From NCBI GenBank assembly GCA_030146875.1, contig JASLAX010000134.1, positions 1 through 12,679 on the forward strand: a stretch of 12,679 bases of DNA, written 5' to 3'. Positions 1 to 6,463 of this stretch are shown here, in pieces (the stretch's first letter is position 1; every line of letters begins with the position of its first letter). Both the position numbers and the translations under genes were made by a program. Origin of the DNA: Longimicrobiaceae bacterium. GTDB taxonomy: Bacteria > Gemmatimonadota > Gemmatimonadetes > Longimicrobiales > Longimicrobiaceae. The notes under the pieces were generated by a model. The model was given only the letters and a program-made list of their open reading frames with translations. It was not told where the DNA came from and did not search any database.

Positions 1-859
1 CCGACTCGCCCGCGGCCCGCATCGCGGCGGCGGGCGAGTCGGCGACCGCGGCGGAGAGCAGCGCCCTCGCGGCGTCCCTCCGCCTCTGCAGCGGCCCCGC
101 GGCGCCCTTCGCCGCCGGGGCCAGGCGCAGCGCCCGGCCGATCGAGCCCCGCGCCGCCGTCGCCAGCTCGCCGGCCTCCGCCTCTCCCAGCCCGCGGTGG
201 CGGACCAGGAAGGCGGCCACGTCGTCCGTGGGGAGCGGAAGGAGGCGGACGGGAAGGACCCGCGAGCGGATGGTGGGCAGCAGCGCGCCCGGCGTCGTGG
301 CGGTCAGCAGCAGCGTGGTGTCGTCCGGCGGCTCCTCCAGCAGCTTCAGGAACGCGTTCGCCGCCTCGGGCGAGGACTCCTGGGGGACCATGGCCTCGGC
401 GTCGCCCACGACGAAGACCTTGCGCCGCCCCATGGACGGGCGCGCCCCGGCGAAGCGCTGCAGGTTCTGGATGGTGCCCAGGAAGTAGGCCGGGGCGCGG
501 TCCCACTGCGGCAGGTGGAAGGGGTTCTCCCGCCGCGCCACCAGCTCCGCGCCGCGGGCCTCCTCCAGCTTCTCGCGCAGCCGCTCGGCCGAGGCGTCGG
601 GGCGCGGGAGAGGGAAGAACCAGTGCAGGTCGGGGTGCTGCAGCCCCACCGCCATGCGGCAGGGCTTGCAGGCGCCGCACGGCCCCTCGTCCCCCGGGGT
701 CTCGCAGAGCAGGAGCTGCGCGACCCAGAGCGCCACGCGCTGCTTTCCCACGCCGGCGGGCCCGTGCAGGAGGAGCGAGTGGGGCAGCGTCTCGCCCCGC
801 ATGGCGGCGGCGAGCGCGCGCCGGACGTCCTCGTGGCCCTGGACGGGGTGCAGGGCCAT
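1..859 (-). CDS. holB: DNA polymerase III subunit delta prime (clamp loader), 3' end cut off by window
   Basis: The delta prime subunit is part of the clamp loader that places the sliding clamp on primed DNA. The 286 residues visible start MALHPVQGHEDVRRAL and show an AAA+ fold: a P-loop GPAGVGKQ at 33-40, a zinc-binding set of four cysteines (C52, C61, C64, C67), and the family hallmark NAFLKLLEEPP near 168-178. The arginine-finger region reads TIRSRVLPVRL, so the usual SRC motif is SRV with the arginine kept. The zinc module and P-loop are also found in DnaX (gamma/tau), but the LLEEPP context and the short, divergent N-terminus fit delta prime better. The ATG overlaps the envC stop as TGATG, with AGGGGGG four bases upstream, so it should be translated with envC. 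The reading frame stays open to base 1; the C-terminal domain is missing from the window. Confidence 0.9.
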   Translation of the reverse strand, partial: MALHPVQGHEDVRRALAAAMRGETLPHSLLLHGPAGVGKQRVALWVAQLLLCETPGDEGPCGACKPCRMAVGLQHPDLHWFFPLPRPDASAERLREKLEEARGAELVARRENPFHLPQWDRAPAYFLGTIQNLQRFAGARPSMGRRKVFVVGDAEAMVPQESSPEAANAFLKLLEEPPDDTTLLLTATTPGALLPTIRSRVLPVRLLPLPTDDVAAFLVRHRGLGEAEAGELATAARGSIGRALRLAPAAKGAAGPLQRRRDAARALLSAAVADSPAAAMRAAGES

Positions 860-2133
860 CAGCCCCCCTGGCGCCGCAGCCAGCCGAGCGGGTCCACCGC
901 CTGGCCGCCCGGCGCGCGGATCTGGAACTCCAGGTGCGCCCCCTCCGGCGTCGACTCGCCCCCGACCGTGCCCAGGACGGCGCCCTTCGCCACCTGCGCG
1001 CCCTCCCGCACCCCCACCTCCTTGAGGTAGAGGTAGAGCGAGTAGTATCCCCCGCCGTGGGAGAGCACGACCGTCGGCCCGTACCCCTCGAACGGGGCGG
1101 CCAGCACGACGGTGCCCGACTCCACCGCGCGGACGGGGGAGCCCGCGGCGGCGCCGATCCCGATGCCGTTCCAGCGGATGGTGGTGCCGTTGGGCTGCTG
1201 CGCCCGCCCGAAGCGGTAGAGCAGGCGGCCGGAGACGGGCCAGGCGAGCGCGCCCAGGTCCGCGGTCGTCAGCGTGGAGCTGGCGGAAGCGGGCGGGGGG
1301 GCGGGGGCGGAGGGGCGCGTTCCCGCGGGACGGGCGCGCTCGGCGGCTGCCCGGCGGTCGCGCTCCCGGCGCTCCGCCTCGCGCCGGCGGGTCTCCAGCG
1401 TAGCGATCAGCGACGTCATGCGCCGCTCGTCGCGCGCCAGCTCCTGGATGCGCTGGTTCGCCGAGGCCTCGTGCGCGCGCAGGCCCGAGAGCGTCATGCG
1501 CTGCTCGCCCTCCAGCCCGGAGAGCTGCGCGTGCTCCTGCGCGCGCTCCGTCTGCAGGAACTGCATGTCGGAGAGGCCGCGGCGCAGGTCCAGCTCGCGC
1601 AGGGCGAGCTGACGGCGCAGCTCGTCCACCTCCTGCACCAGGGCGCGGTCGCGCAGGGCGACCAGGTAGAGGTACTTGTAGCGGTTGATCAGGTCGGAGA
1701 AGCTCTCCGCCGTCAGCAGCACCTGCACCGTCTGCAGCGGGCCGCGCTTGTAGATGTCGCGCAGCCGGCGGTCGAGGAGCGCCCGGCGCGCGCCCAGGCG
1801 CGCCTGCGTCACCGCCAGCTCGCGCTGCGTGTCGTCGATCTCCTTCTGCCGCTGCGCCATCTGGAAGTTCAGCTCGCGCAGCAGCGACGCAGAGACCGTG
1901 GCCTGGCGGCGGACCACCGCCAGCTCGGCGGAGACGTCGTGAACCTGCGAGCGGATGCGCCGCAGCTCGTTGCGGAGCTGCGCGCGCTCCTGGCGGATCT
2001 CCTGCAGGCGGCGCTGCGACTCGGTGATCTCGGGCGTGGCGTTGCCGCGGCCGGGCTGCTGCGCCTGGGCCGGGAGGCAGAGGAGGAGGACGGCGAGGAG
2101 GAGGAGCCCCGCCCGCGCGGCGCGGCGCGGCAC
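859..2133 (-). CDS. envC: EnvC-type murein hydrolase activator (coiled coil plus degenerate LytM/M23 domain)
   Basis: This is a 424-residue exported protein. It has a signal peptide (Arg-rich start, hydrophobic LLLLAVLLLCL, likely cut after AQA near 24), long coiled-coil segments at about 33-130 and 165-265, a Pro/Ala-rich linker near 270-290, and a C-terminal LytM domain at about 298-424. Active M23 peptidases need an HxxxD motif and an HxH motif. Here the matching sites read WNGIGIG, SLYLYL and HLEFQI, so most zinc ligands are gone. This is known for EnvC, which activates periplasmic amidases rather than cutting peptidoglycan, under control of FtsEX, encoded just upstream. The GTG start two bases after the ftsX stop is chosen because it puts the signal peptide at the N-terminus. 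An ATG at 2238 would add 35 Arg-rich residues inside ftsX. No clear ribosome-binding site is seen, which suggests coupled translation. Confidence 0.88.
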   Translation of the reverse strand: MPRRAARAGLLLLAVLLLCLPAQAQQPGRGNATPEITESQRRLQEIRQERAQLRNELRRIRSQVHDVSAELAVVRRQATVSASLLRELNFQMAQRQKEIDDTQRELAVTQARLGARRALLDRRLRDIYKRGPLQTVQVLLTAESFSDLINRYKYLYLVALRDRALVQEVDELRRQLALRELDLRRGLSDMQFLQTERAQEHAQLSGLEGEQRMTLSGLRAHEASANQRIQELARDERRMTSLIATLETRRREAERRERDRRAAAERARPAGTRPSAPAPPPASASSTLTTADLGALAWPVSGRLLYRFGRAQQPNGTTIRWNGIGIGAAAGSPVRAVESGTVVLAAPFEGYGPTVVLSHGGGYYSLYLYLKEVGVREGAQVAKGAVLGTVGGESTPEGAHLEFQIRAPGGQAVDPLGWLRRQGG

Positions 2134-2135
2134 GG

Positions 2136-2993
2136 TCAGACGGAGCCGAGGTGGCGGCGCACGGCGACGGCGCTGGAGAGCAGCCCGAACGTCGTGCCCA
2201 CCAGCACCACGGCGCCCACCCACTCGGTGGGGATCCACTCGATGGCGAACATGGTCGCCGTCAGGATGCGGTAGGCCAGGAAGGTGAGCCCCGCCGCGGC
2301 CAGCCCGCCCACGAAGCCGGTCACCACGCCTTCCAGCAGGAAGGGGCTCTGCACGAAGCCGTCGGTGGCGCCCACCAGGCGCATGATGGAGATCTCCTCC
2401 CGCCGCGCGAACACGGTGATGCGCACGGCGGTGGCGATCACGATGGCGGCGACCAGCGCGAAGGCGCCGCCGATGACCATCGCGGCGCCGCCGGCGATCT
2501 GGCGGATCATGAAGATCTTGTCCAGCCAGTCGCGGCCGTAGCGCACGTCCTCCACGAACGTGTACGCCTCGAGCTGCCGCGCCACCTTCGCCACCGCCGC
2601 GGGGGTGCGGCTGGCCGGGTGCAGGCGCACCTCAAGCGACGCGGGGAGGGGGTTCGTCTCCAGGTCGGTGAAGACCTCGCGGAACTCCTCCATCTCCTGC
2701 ATCGCCGTGGCCAGGGCCTCGGTCTTGGTGACGAAGCGAAGCTCCTTCACCTCCGGGAGGGCGCGCACCTCGCGCTGCACCAGCGCCGCCTGCTCCGGCG
2801 AGGCGGCGTCGTCCAGGTACGCCACCACCTCCACCTTCTCCTCCACCCGCTCGATGGCGCGGCGGATGTTGTGCGCCGTCAGGCCGAAGAGACCCACCAC
2901 GAAGAGCGAGAAGGCGATGGCCACCACCGAGAGGAAGGTCAGCAGCGGCGAGCGCCGGAAGGCGGCCAGGGCCTCGCGCAGGGCATAGGGCAT
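2136..2993 (-). CDS. ftsX: Cell division protein FtsX, ABC-transporter-like permease
   Basis: FtsX is the membrane half of the FtsEX complex, which at the division site passes ATP hydrolysis by FtsE to periplasmic EnvC-type activators. The 285-residue protein has the family layout: a short cytoplasmic start, TM1 at about 17-38, an extracytoplasmic domain at about 40-160, then TM2 (166-190), TM3 (220-243) and TM4 (259-279). The cytoplasmic loop RREEISIMRLVGAT at 197-210 is the conserved FtsX signature next to TM2. The ATG lies six bases after the ftsE stop, with GGAG ten bases upstream inside the end of ftsE. The envC start follows two bases after the stop, so ftsE, ftsX and envC form one transcript. 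The length is close to the usual FtsX size of about 300 residues. Confidence 0.95.
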   Translation of the reverse strand: MPYALREALAAFRRSPLLTFLSVVAIAFSLFVVGLFGLTAHNIRRAIERVEEKVEVVAYLDDAASPEQAALVQREVRALPEVKELRFVTKTEALATAMQEMEEFREVFTDLETNPLPASLEVRLHPASRTPAAVAKVARQLEAYTFVEDVRYGRDWLDKIFMIRQIAGGAAMVIGGAFALVAAIVIATAVRITVFARREEISIMRLVGATDGFVQSPFLLEGVVTGFVGGLAAAGLTFLAYRILTATMFAIEWIPTEWVGAVVLVGTTFGLLSSAVAVRRHLGSV

Positions 2994-2999
2994 GGGTGT

Positions 3000-3689
3000 C
3001 TAGCTCCGCTGCTCTTCCAGGGACGCGGCCGAGTCGTAGACGATGGCGCCCTGCGCCATCTCCACCACCCGGTACTCGGGGTGCGCGCGGACCAGGTCCA
3101 GGTCGTGGGTGGCCATCAGCACCGTCATCCCCAGGGAGTTGATCTCGCGGAAGAGCTCGAACACGCCGCGGGCGGCCCACTCGTCCAGGTTCCCGGTCGG
3201 CTCGTCGGCCAGCAGGACGAAGGGGTCGTTGGCGAGCGCGCGGGCCACCGCCACGCGCTGCCGCTCCCCGCCGGAGAGCTCCTCGGGGTACGAGTTCGCC
3301 TTGTGCGAGAGGCCCACCTGCGTCAGCAGGCGGTTCACCTTCTGGCTGATGGTGGAGCGCTTCGCCCCGGTCACCTCCAGCGCGAAGGCCACGTTCTCCT
3401 CCGCCGTGCGGTCCGCCAGCAGGCGGAAGTCCTGGAAGACGATGCCCAGCCGGCGGCGGAGCTGCGGGATCTCGCGGCGGCGGATGGTCTGCGACGAGAA
3501 GCCGGAGATGCGCACCTCCCCCTGCGTGGGGAGCTCCGCCATCTGCAGCAGGCGCAGCAGGGTCGACTTCCCCGCGCCCGAGTGGCCGGTGAGGAAGACG
3601 AACTCGCTCTTGCGCACGTGCATGGACACGTCGCGAAGGGCGCTCCCCGAGCGCGCGTACTCCTTGTAGACGCCGTTGAGTCGGATCAA
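3000..3689 (-). CDS. ftsE: Cell division ATP-binding protein FtsE (TTG start)
   Basis: FtsE is the cytoplasmic ATPase of FtsEX. The 229-residue protein has all ABC ATPase motifs: Walker A GHSGAGKST at 35-43, Q-loop Gln86 in VFQDFRLL, signature LSGGERQR from 138, Walker B VLLADEPTGNLDE from 158, and H-loop His195 in MATHD. The VFQDFRLL stretch and small size are typical of FtsE rather than a general LolD-type exporter ATPase, and the ftsX neighbour settles it. The start is TTG. Reading upstream in frame there is no ATG, GTG or TTG before the TAG stop at 3738-3740, and starting at this TTG gives the family N-terminus MIRLNGVYKEY. The ribosome-binding site is poor. A promoter lies just upstream, so this is the first gene of ftsE-ftsX-envC-holB. 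Confidence 0.95.
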   Translation of the reverse strand: MIRLNGVYKEYARSGSALRDVSMHVRKSEFVFLTGHSGAGKSTLLRLLQMAELPTQGEVRISGFSSQTIRRREIPQLRRRLGIVFQDFRLLADRTAEENVAFALEVTGAKRSTISQKVNRLLTQVGLSHKANSYPEELSGGERQRVAVARALANDPFVLLADEPTGNLDEWAARGVFELFREINSLGMTVLMATHDLDLVRAHPEYRVVEMAQGAIVYDSAASLEEQRS

Positions 3690-3734
3690 GCCTGGAACTG
3701 CGGGGAGAGGGGTCGGGCCGGAGCTTCGCGGAGA

Positions 3735-3763
3735 AATCTAATCCGCGCCGCCGGGGCCGTCAA
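3735..3763 (-). promoter_or_regulatory. Putative sigma70-type promoter for ftsE-ftsX-envC-holB
   Basis: On the minus strand a -35 box TTGACG (3763-3758) is followed, after exactly 17 bases, by a -10 box TAGATT (3740-3735). The -35 box matches the consensus at 5 of 6 positions and the -10 box at 4 of 6, in a region otherwise almost pure GC. The TGA inside TTGACG is the stop codon of pdxA, so the promoter begins right at the end of the upstream gene. Transcription would start near 3728, leaving a leader of about 39 bases before the TTG of ftsE. This is prediction from sequence only. Confidence 0.6.
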
Positions 3764-4695
3764 AAGGATGCGGCGAGCCGCGCGGCCAGCAGCATGGCCT
3801 CGCGCGTGGAGGACGGGTCCGCGATCCCGCGGCCGGCGATGTCCAGCGCCGTGCCGTGGTCCGGCGAGGTGCGGGGGAAGGGAAGGCCCAGCGTCACGTT
3901 GACCCCCGCGCCGAACGCCGCGGTCTTGAACGCCGCCATCCCCACGTCGTGGTAGGGTGCGACCACCGCGTCGAACTCCCCCCGCACCGCGCGGACGAAG
4001 ACGGTGTCCGCCGGGACCGGGCCGAAGGCGTGGACGCCGCGCGCCGCCAGCTCCGCCAGGGCGGGGGCCATCACGCGCTCCTCCTCGTCGCCGAAGAGCC
4101 CGCCGTCCCCGGCGTGCGGGTTGAAGGCGCAGAGGGCCAGCCTCGGCTCCGCGATCCCCCACCGCAGGCGGAGCGCCGTCCACGCCAGCTCCGCCTGCGC
4201 GACGAGCAGCTCCGCCGTGAGCGCCGCCGGCACATCGCGCAGCGCCAGGTGCGTGGTCGCCAGCACCACGCGCAGGGGGCCGCCGAGCGCCGTGCGCTCC
4301 GCGGCCATCATCATCCCGACCTGGGAGACGCCGGCCAGGTCGCGGAGCATCTCCGTGTGGCCGGGGAAGCGCCAGCCCCCCGCGTGGAAGGCGGCCTTGT
4401 CGATGGGCGCGGTGACGATCCCGTCCACCCGGCCGGCGAGCGCCATAGCCACGGCGCGGCGGATGGCCTCCCCCGCGATCCTCCCCGCCCCGGCGGCGCC
4501 GTCCGCCGCCGCCCACGCGCCCACGGCGACGTCGTCAGGGGCCCGGCAGAGGGCGGCGGGACCCACCCGGACGAAGTCGGCCGCGCCGGCGACCCCGGGG
4601 TCGAGCAGCGCGGCCTCCACCACCTCGGGGCCGATGCCCCGCGGGTCCCCCATCGTCACCGCCAGCCGCGCCCGGCGCCCTCCCGGAGCCGTCAT
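3760..4695 (-). CDS. pdxA: 4-hydroxythreonine-4-phosphate dehydrogenase PdxA
   Basis: PdxA oxidises 4-phosphohydroxy-L-threonine with NAD(P)+ to give the precursor that PdxJ condenses to pyridoxine phosphate (DXP-dependent vitamin B6 pathway). The 311-residue protein has the family start AVTMGDPRGIGPE at 12-24. Its three likely metal ligands are His113 in PGHTEML, His194 in FNPHAGDGG and His249 in YHDVGM. The C-terminal block GVNVTLGLPFPRTSPDHG is also present. It is a little shorter than the E. coli enzyme (329), mainly in the region before residue 80. The ATG overlaps the stop of the S4 gene by four bases (ATGA). A GGAGG sits only one base before the ATG, too close to be ideal, so translation may depend on coupling. 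In E. coli pdxA also lies just downstream of surA; here a small S4 gene sits between them. Confidence 0.95.
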   Translation of the reverse strand: MTAPGGRRARLAVTMGDPRGIGPEVVEAALLDPGVAGAADFVRVGPAALCRAPDDVAVGAWAAADGAAGAGRIAGEAIRRAVAMALAGRVDGIVTAPIDKAAFHAGGWRFPGHTEMLRDLAGVSQVGMMMAAERTALGGPLRVVLATTHLALRDVPAALTAELLVAQAELAWTALRLRWGIAEPRLALCAFNPHAGDGGLFGDEEERVMAPALAELAARGVHAFGPVPADTVFVRAVRGEFDAVVAPYHDVGMAAFKTAAFGAGVNVTLGLPFPRTSPDHGTALDIAGRGIADPSSTREAMLLAARLAASF

Positions 4696-4976
4696 CCCTC
4701 CAGCGGGGTGCGCTCCTCGCGGAGCACGCGGTACATCTCGCGCGCGGCCTTCCTGGACGTGCCCTTCCCCGGCAGCTCCAGCACCTCCAGCTCCACCGTG
4801 CGGGAGGGGTAGCGCACCTCCACCCGCTGGCCGGTGCGCACCGCGTCGCTGGGCTTCGCCGGCCGGCCGTCCACACACACCGCCGCGGCCTCGCACGCCG
4901 CCTTCGCCTCGCTGCGGCTCCTGGTCAGGCAGAGCCGGTGGAGGAGAAGGTCGACCCGGAGCGGTTCGTCGCTCAG
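4692..4976 (-). CDS. S4-domain RNA-binding protein (Hsp15/HslR-like), apparent CTG start
   Basis: This is a small basic protein of 94 residues. The S4 fold covers about 6-55: LRVDLLLHRLCLTRSRSEA, then AAAVCVDGRPAKPSDAVRTGQ and VEVRY. The helix-helix followed by VxVDGRxxKPSxxV matches Hsp15, which in E. coli binds stalled 50S subunits carrying a nascent chain. The C-terminal tail is shorter than in E. coli Hsp15 (about 133 residues), so the same role is only inferred. The start is unusual: in frame, upstream of the S4 fold, there is no ATG, GTG or TTG. The best candidate is a CTG at 4976-4974 that overlaps the surA stop as CTGA, with GGTG five bases upstream. The stop overlaps the pdxA start. 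It therefore bridges surA and pdxA in a chain of overlapping genes. Confidence 0.82.
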   Translation of the reverse strand: MSDEPLRVDLLLHRLCLTRSRSEAKAACEAAAVCVDGRPAKPSDAVRTGQRVEVRYPSRTVELEVLELPGKGTSRKAAREMYRVLREERTPLEG

Positions 4977-6295
4977 AGGTTCACCGCGATGTGGGTGTCG
5001 CGGCGCAGCTCGGCCAGCATGCCGCCGATCTGCTTCTGCTCCTGCAGCGAGTTGCGGATGCGCTCGCGCCAGTCCTCCAGCTCGGGAGGGCCGGCCTCCT
5101 GCCGCTCGGTCAGGCGCAGCACCACGAACTCGGTGCCGCGGCGCGGGTTCTCCACCTGGAAGGGTCCGGCGACCTGCCCCGGGCCCACGCCCGTGACGGC
5201 GATGCTGTAGCCCGGGGGGAGCTGGTCGGAGGGCGCCCGGCGCACGATGCGCTCGTCGGGGTCGGTGCCGTACGCCACGGAGAGCGCGGCCAGGTCGGCG
5301 CCGGCGCGGACGGCGGTCGCCACCGAGTCGGCGCGGGCGCGGGCGCGGGCCACGTCGGACTCGGTGACCTCGGGCTTGATCAGCACGTGGCGCGCCTGGC
5401 GCTCGCCGCCGCGGATGCGCTCCAGCTTGATGACGTGGAAGCCGAACTCGGACTCGATCACCGGCGAGATCTCGCCCGGGCGCATGGCGTAGGCGGCGTC
5501 CTCGAACGGCCGCACCATGGTCCCCTGGCGGAACCAGCCCAGGTCGCCGCCGCGCTCCTTGCTGCCCTGGTCCTGCGAGTAGCGGCGGGCCAGCCCCTCG
5601 AAGTCCTCGCCGGCGCGCGCCTTGGCCAGCACCTCGTCGGCCAGGCGGCGCGCGGCCGCCCTGGCCGAGTCGGTGGGCGCGGCCGTGACCACCACCTGCT
5701 GGAACGATACGCTGGCGGCGCGCGGCTGGAGCTGCTCGCGCTGCCGCTCGAACGCCTCGCGCACCTCCTGGTCGGTGACCGCGTGGCGGGGGAGCTTGGA
5801 GAGGCGCTGCCCCACGAAGCGCTGGATCAGCCGCTGGTCCATGTACTGTTGGGTCAGCGCCTGCCGGTACTGCGCCATGGTGCGGCCGGAGCGCGCCAGC
5901 GCCTCGTTCATCGCCTCTTCGGAGGGGAAGTTCTGGCGCACGTCGGCCACGGCCTTGTCCACCTCGGGCTGCACCTCGGACTCCAGCACGATCACGCCCG
6001 AGGCGCGGGCGGCCTGGATCAGCACCAGGTCGTCGATGCGCTGCTCCACAAGCTGGCGCACCAGGCGGGCGAACTCCTCCGGGTCCGTGGGCAGGGGGCG
6101 CCCGCGGGCCTGCATGGCCTCCAGGTCCACCTGCACGTCGGAGTAGAGGAGCACGGTGTCGCCCACGGTGGCCACCACGCGGTCGACGAGCTGCTCGCCG
6201 GGCTGCGCGGAGGGCGCCTGCGGCGTCTGGGCCAGGGCCGCGGCCGGGGCGGCGAGCGCCAGGGCCAGGAGGATACGGGAGGAGATGCTGCGCAT
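4973..6295 (-). CDS. surA: SurA-type periplasmic chaperone / peptidyl-prolyl isomerase
   Basis: SurA-type proteins escort outer-membrane proteins across the periplasm. The 440-residue product has a Sec signal peptide (MRSISSRILLALALA, probable cut near 22), an N-terminal chaperone region at about 35-190 starting LVDRVVATVGDTVLLYSDV, and a canonical parvulin domain at about 194-295 with GGDLGWFRQGTM and FGFHVIKLE. A second, worn parvulin-like repeat lies at about 300-395 (ARHVLIKPEVT, ending EFVVLRLTE), and a closing helix follows near 405-430. In this second repeat the GGDLG motif is missing, so it is probably inactive as an isomerase. The size matches E. coli SurA (428) and the order N-domain, P1, P2, C-helix is the same. 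It starts at ATG 6295. The next gene upstream is another parvulin protein. Downstream, S4 and pdxA overlap in series. Confidence 0.92.
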   Translation of the reverse strand: MRSISSRILLALALAAPAAALAQTPQAPSAQPGEQLVDRVVATVGDTVLLYSDVQVDLEAMQARGRPLPTDPEEFARLVRQLVEQRIDDLVLIQAARASGVIVLESEVQPEVDKAVADVRQNFPSEEAMNEALARSGRTMAQYRQALTQQYMDQRLIQRFVGQRLSKLPRHAVTDQEVREAFERQREQLQPRAASVSFQQVVVTAAPTDSARAAARRLADEVLAKARAGEDFEGLARRYSQDQGSKERGGDLGWFRQGTMVRPFEDAAYAMRPGEISPVIESEFGFHVIKLERIRGGERQARHVLIKPEVTESDVARARARADSVATAVRAGADLAALSVAYGTDPDERIVRRAPSDQLPPGYSIAVTGVGPGQVAGPFQVENPRRGTEFVVLRLTERQEAGPPELEDWRERIRNSLQEQKQIGGMLAELRRDTHIAVNL

Positions 6296-6463
6296 AGGGT
6301 CCGCCGGGACGGTGCGGCGGCACGGGGCCGCGGGATCGGTTGCTCGGTCGCCGGAACGCGTCCGGGCCGGGTGCGCGGCGCGCCTCCCGACCCGGACGGT
6401 CCGGTCTGCCCTGCTACTATGCCGGAGCGCGGCCGGAGGTTCCGTGCCGCGCCCGCGGAGAGG
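6296..6463. other. 168-bp gap between the parvulin lipoprotein gene and surA
   Basis: No gene is seen here. On the minus strand an imperfect hairpin (GACCGGA and TCCGGGTC, three-base loop, one bulged base) lies at 6389-6406, but no T-run follows, so it is not a convincing terminator. The only AT-rich patch, CATAGTAG near 6414-6421, could be part of a -10 box. A GGAACC at 6443-6438 lies 16 bases upstream of CATAGT and resembles an ECF-sigma -35 element. The gap is long enough for a surA promoter, but the evidence is weak. Confidence 0.35.
6416..6443 (-). promoter_or_regulatory. Weak candidate promoter for surA
   Basis: GGAACC (6443-6438) is separated by 16 bases from CATAGT (6421-6416) on the minus strand, about 120 bases before the surA ATG. 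The first element looks like an ECF-sigma -35 box; the second resembles no single consensus well. It is listed because it is the only AT-containing patch in this gap. Confidence 0.2.

Noticed and set aside
2134..2238. Longer start for envC at ATG 2238
   Set aside because: It would put 35 Arg-rich residues before the signal peptide and lie deep inside ftsX. The GTG right after the ftsX stop fits far better.
2151..3902. Long plus-strand open frame (583 codons) opposite ftsX and ftsE
   Set aside because: It is a shadow of two recognised genes; the product is His/Gly/Arg low complexity and it crosses the ftsE promoter.
4696..4896. N-terminal extension of pdxA upstream of 4695
   Set aside because: The extension would be antisense-free but overlaps the S4 gene entirely and adds Gly/Arg-rich sequence absent from the family, whose start AVTMGDP lies just after ATG 4695.
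6389..6406. Hairpin in the lipoprotein/surA gap as a terminator
   Set aside because: The stem has a bulge and no T-run follows on the minus strand, so termination is not supported.
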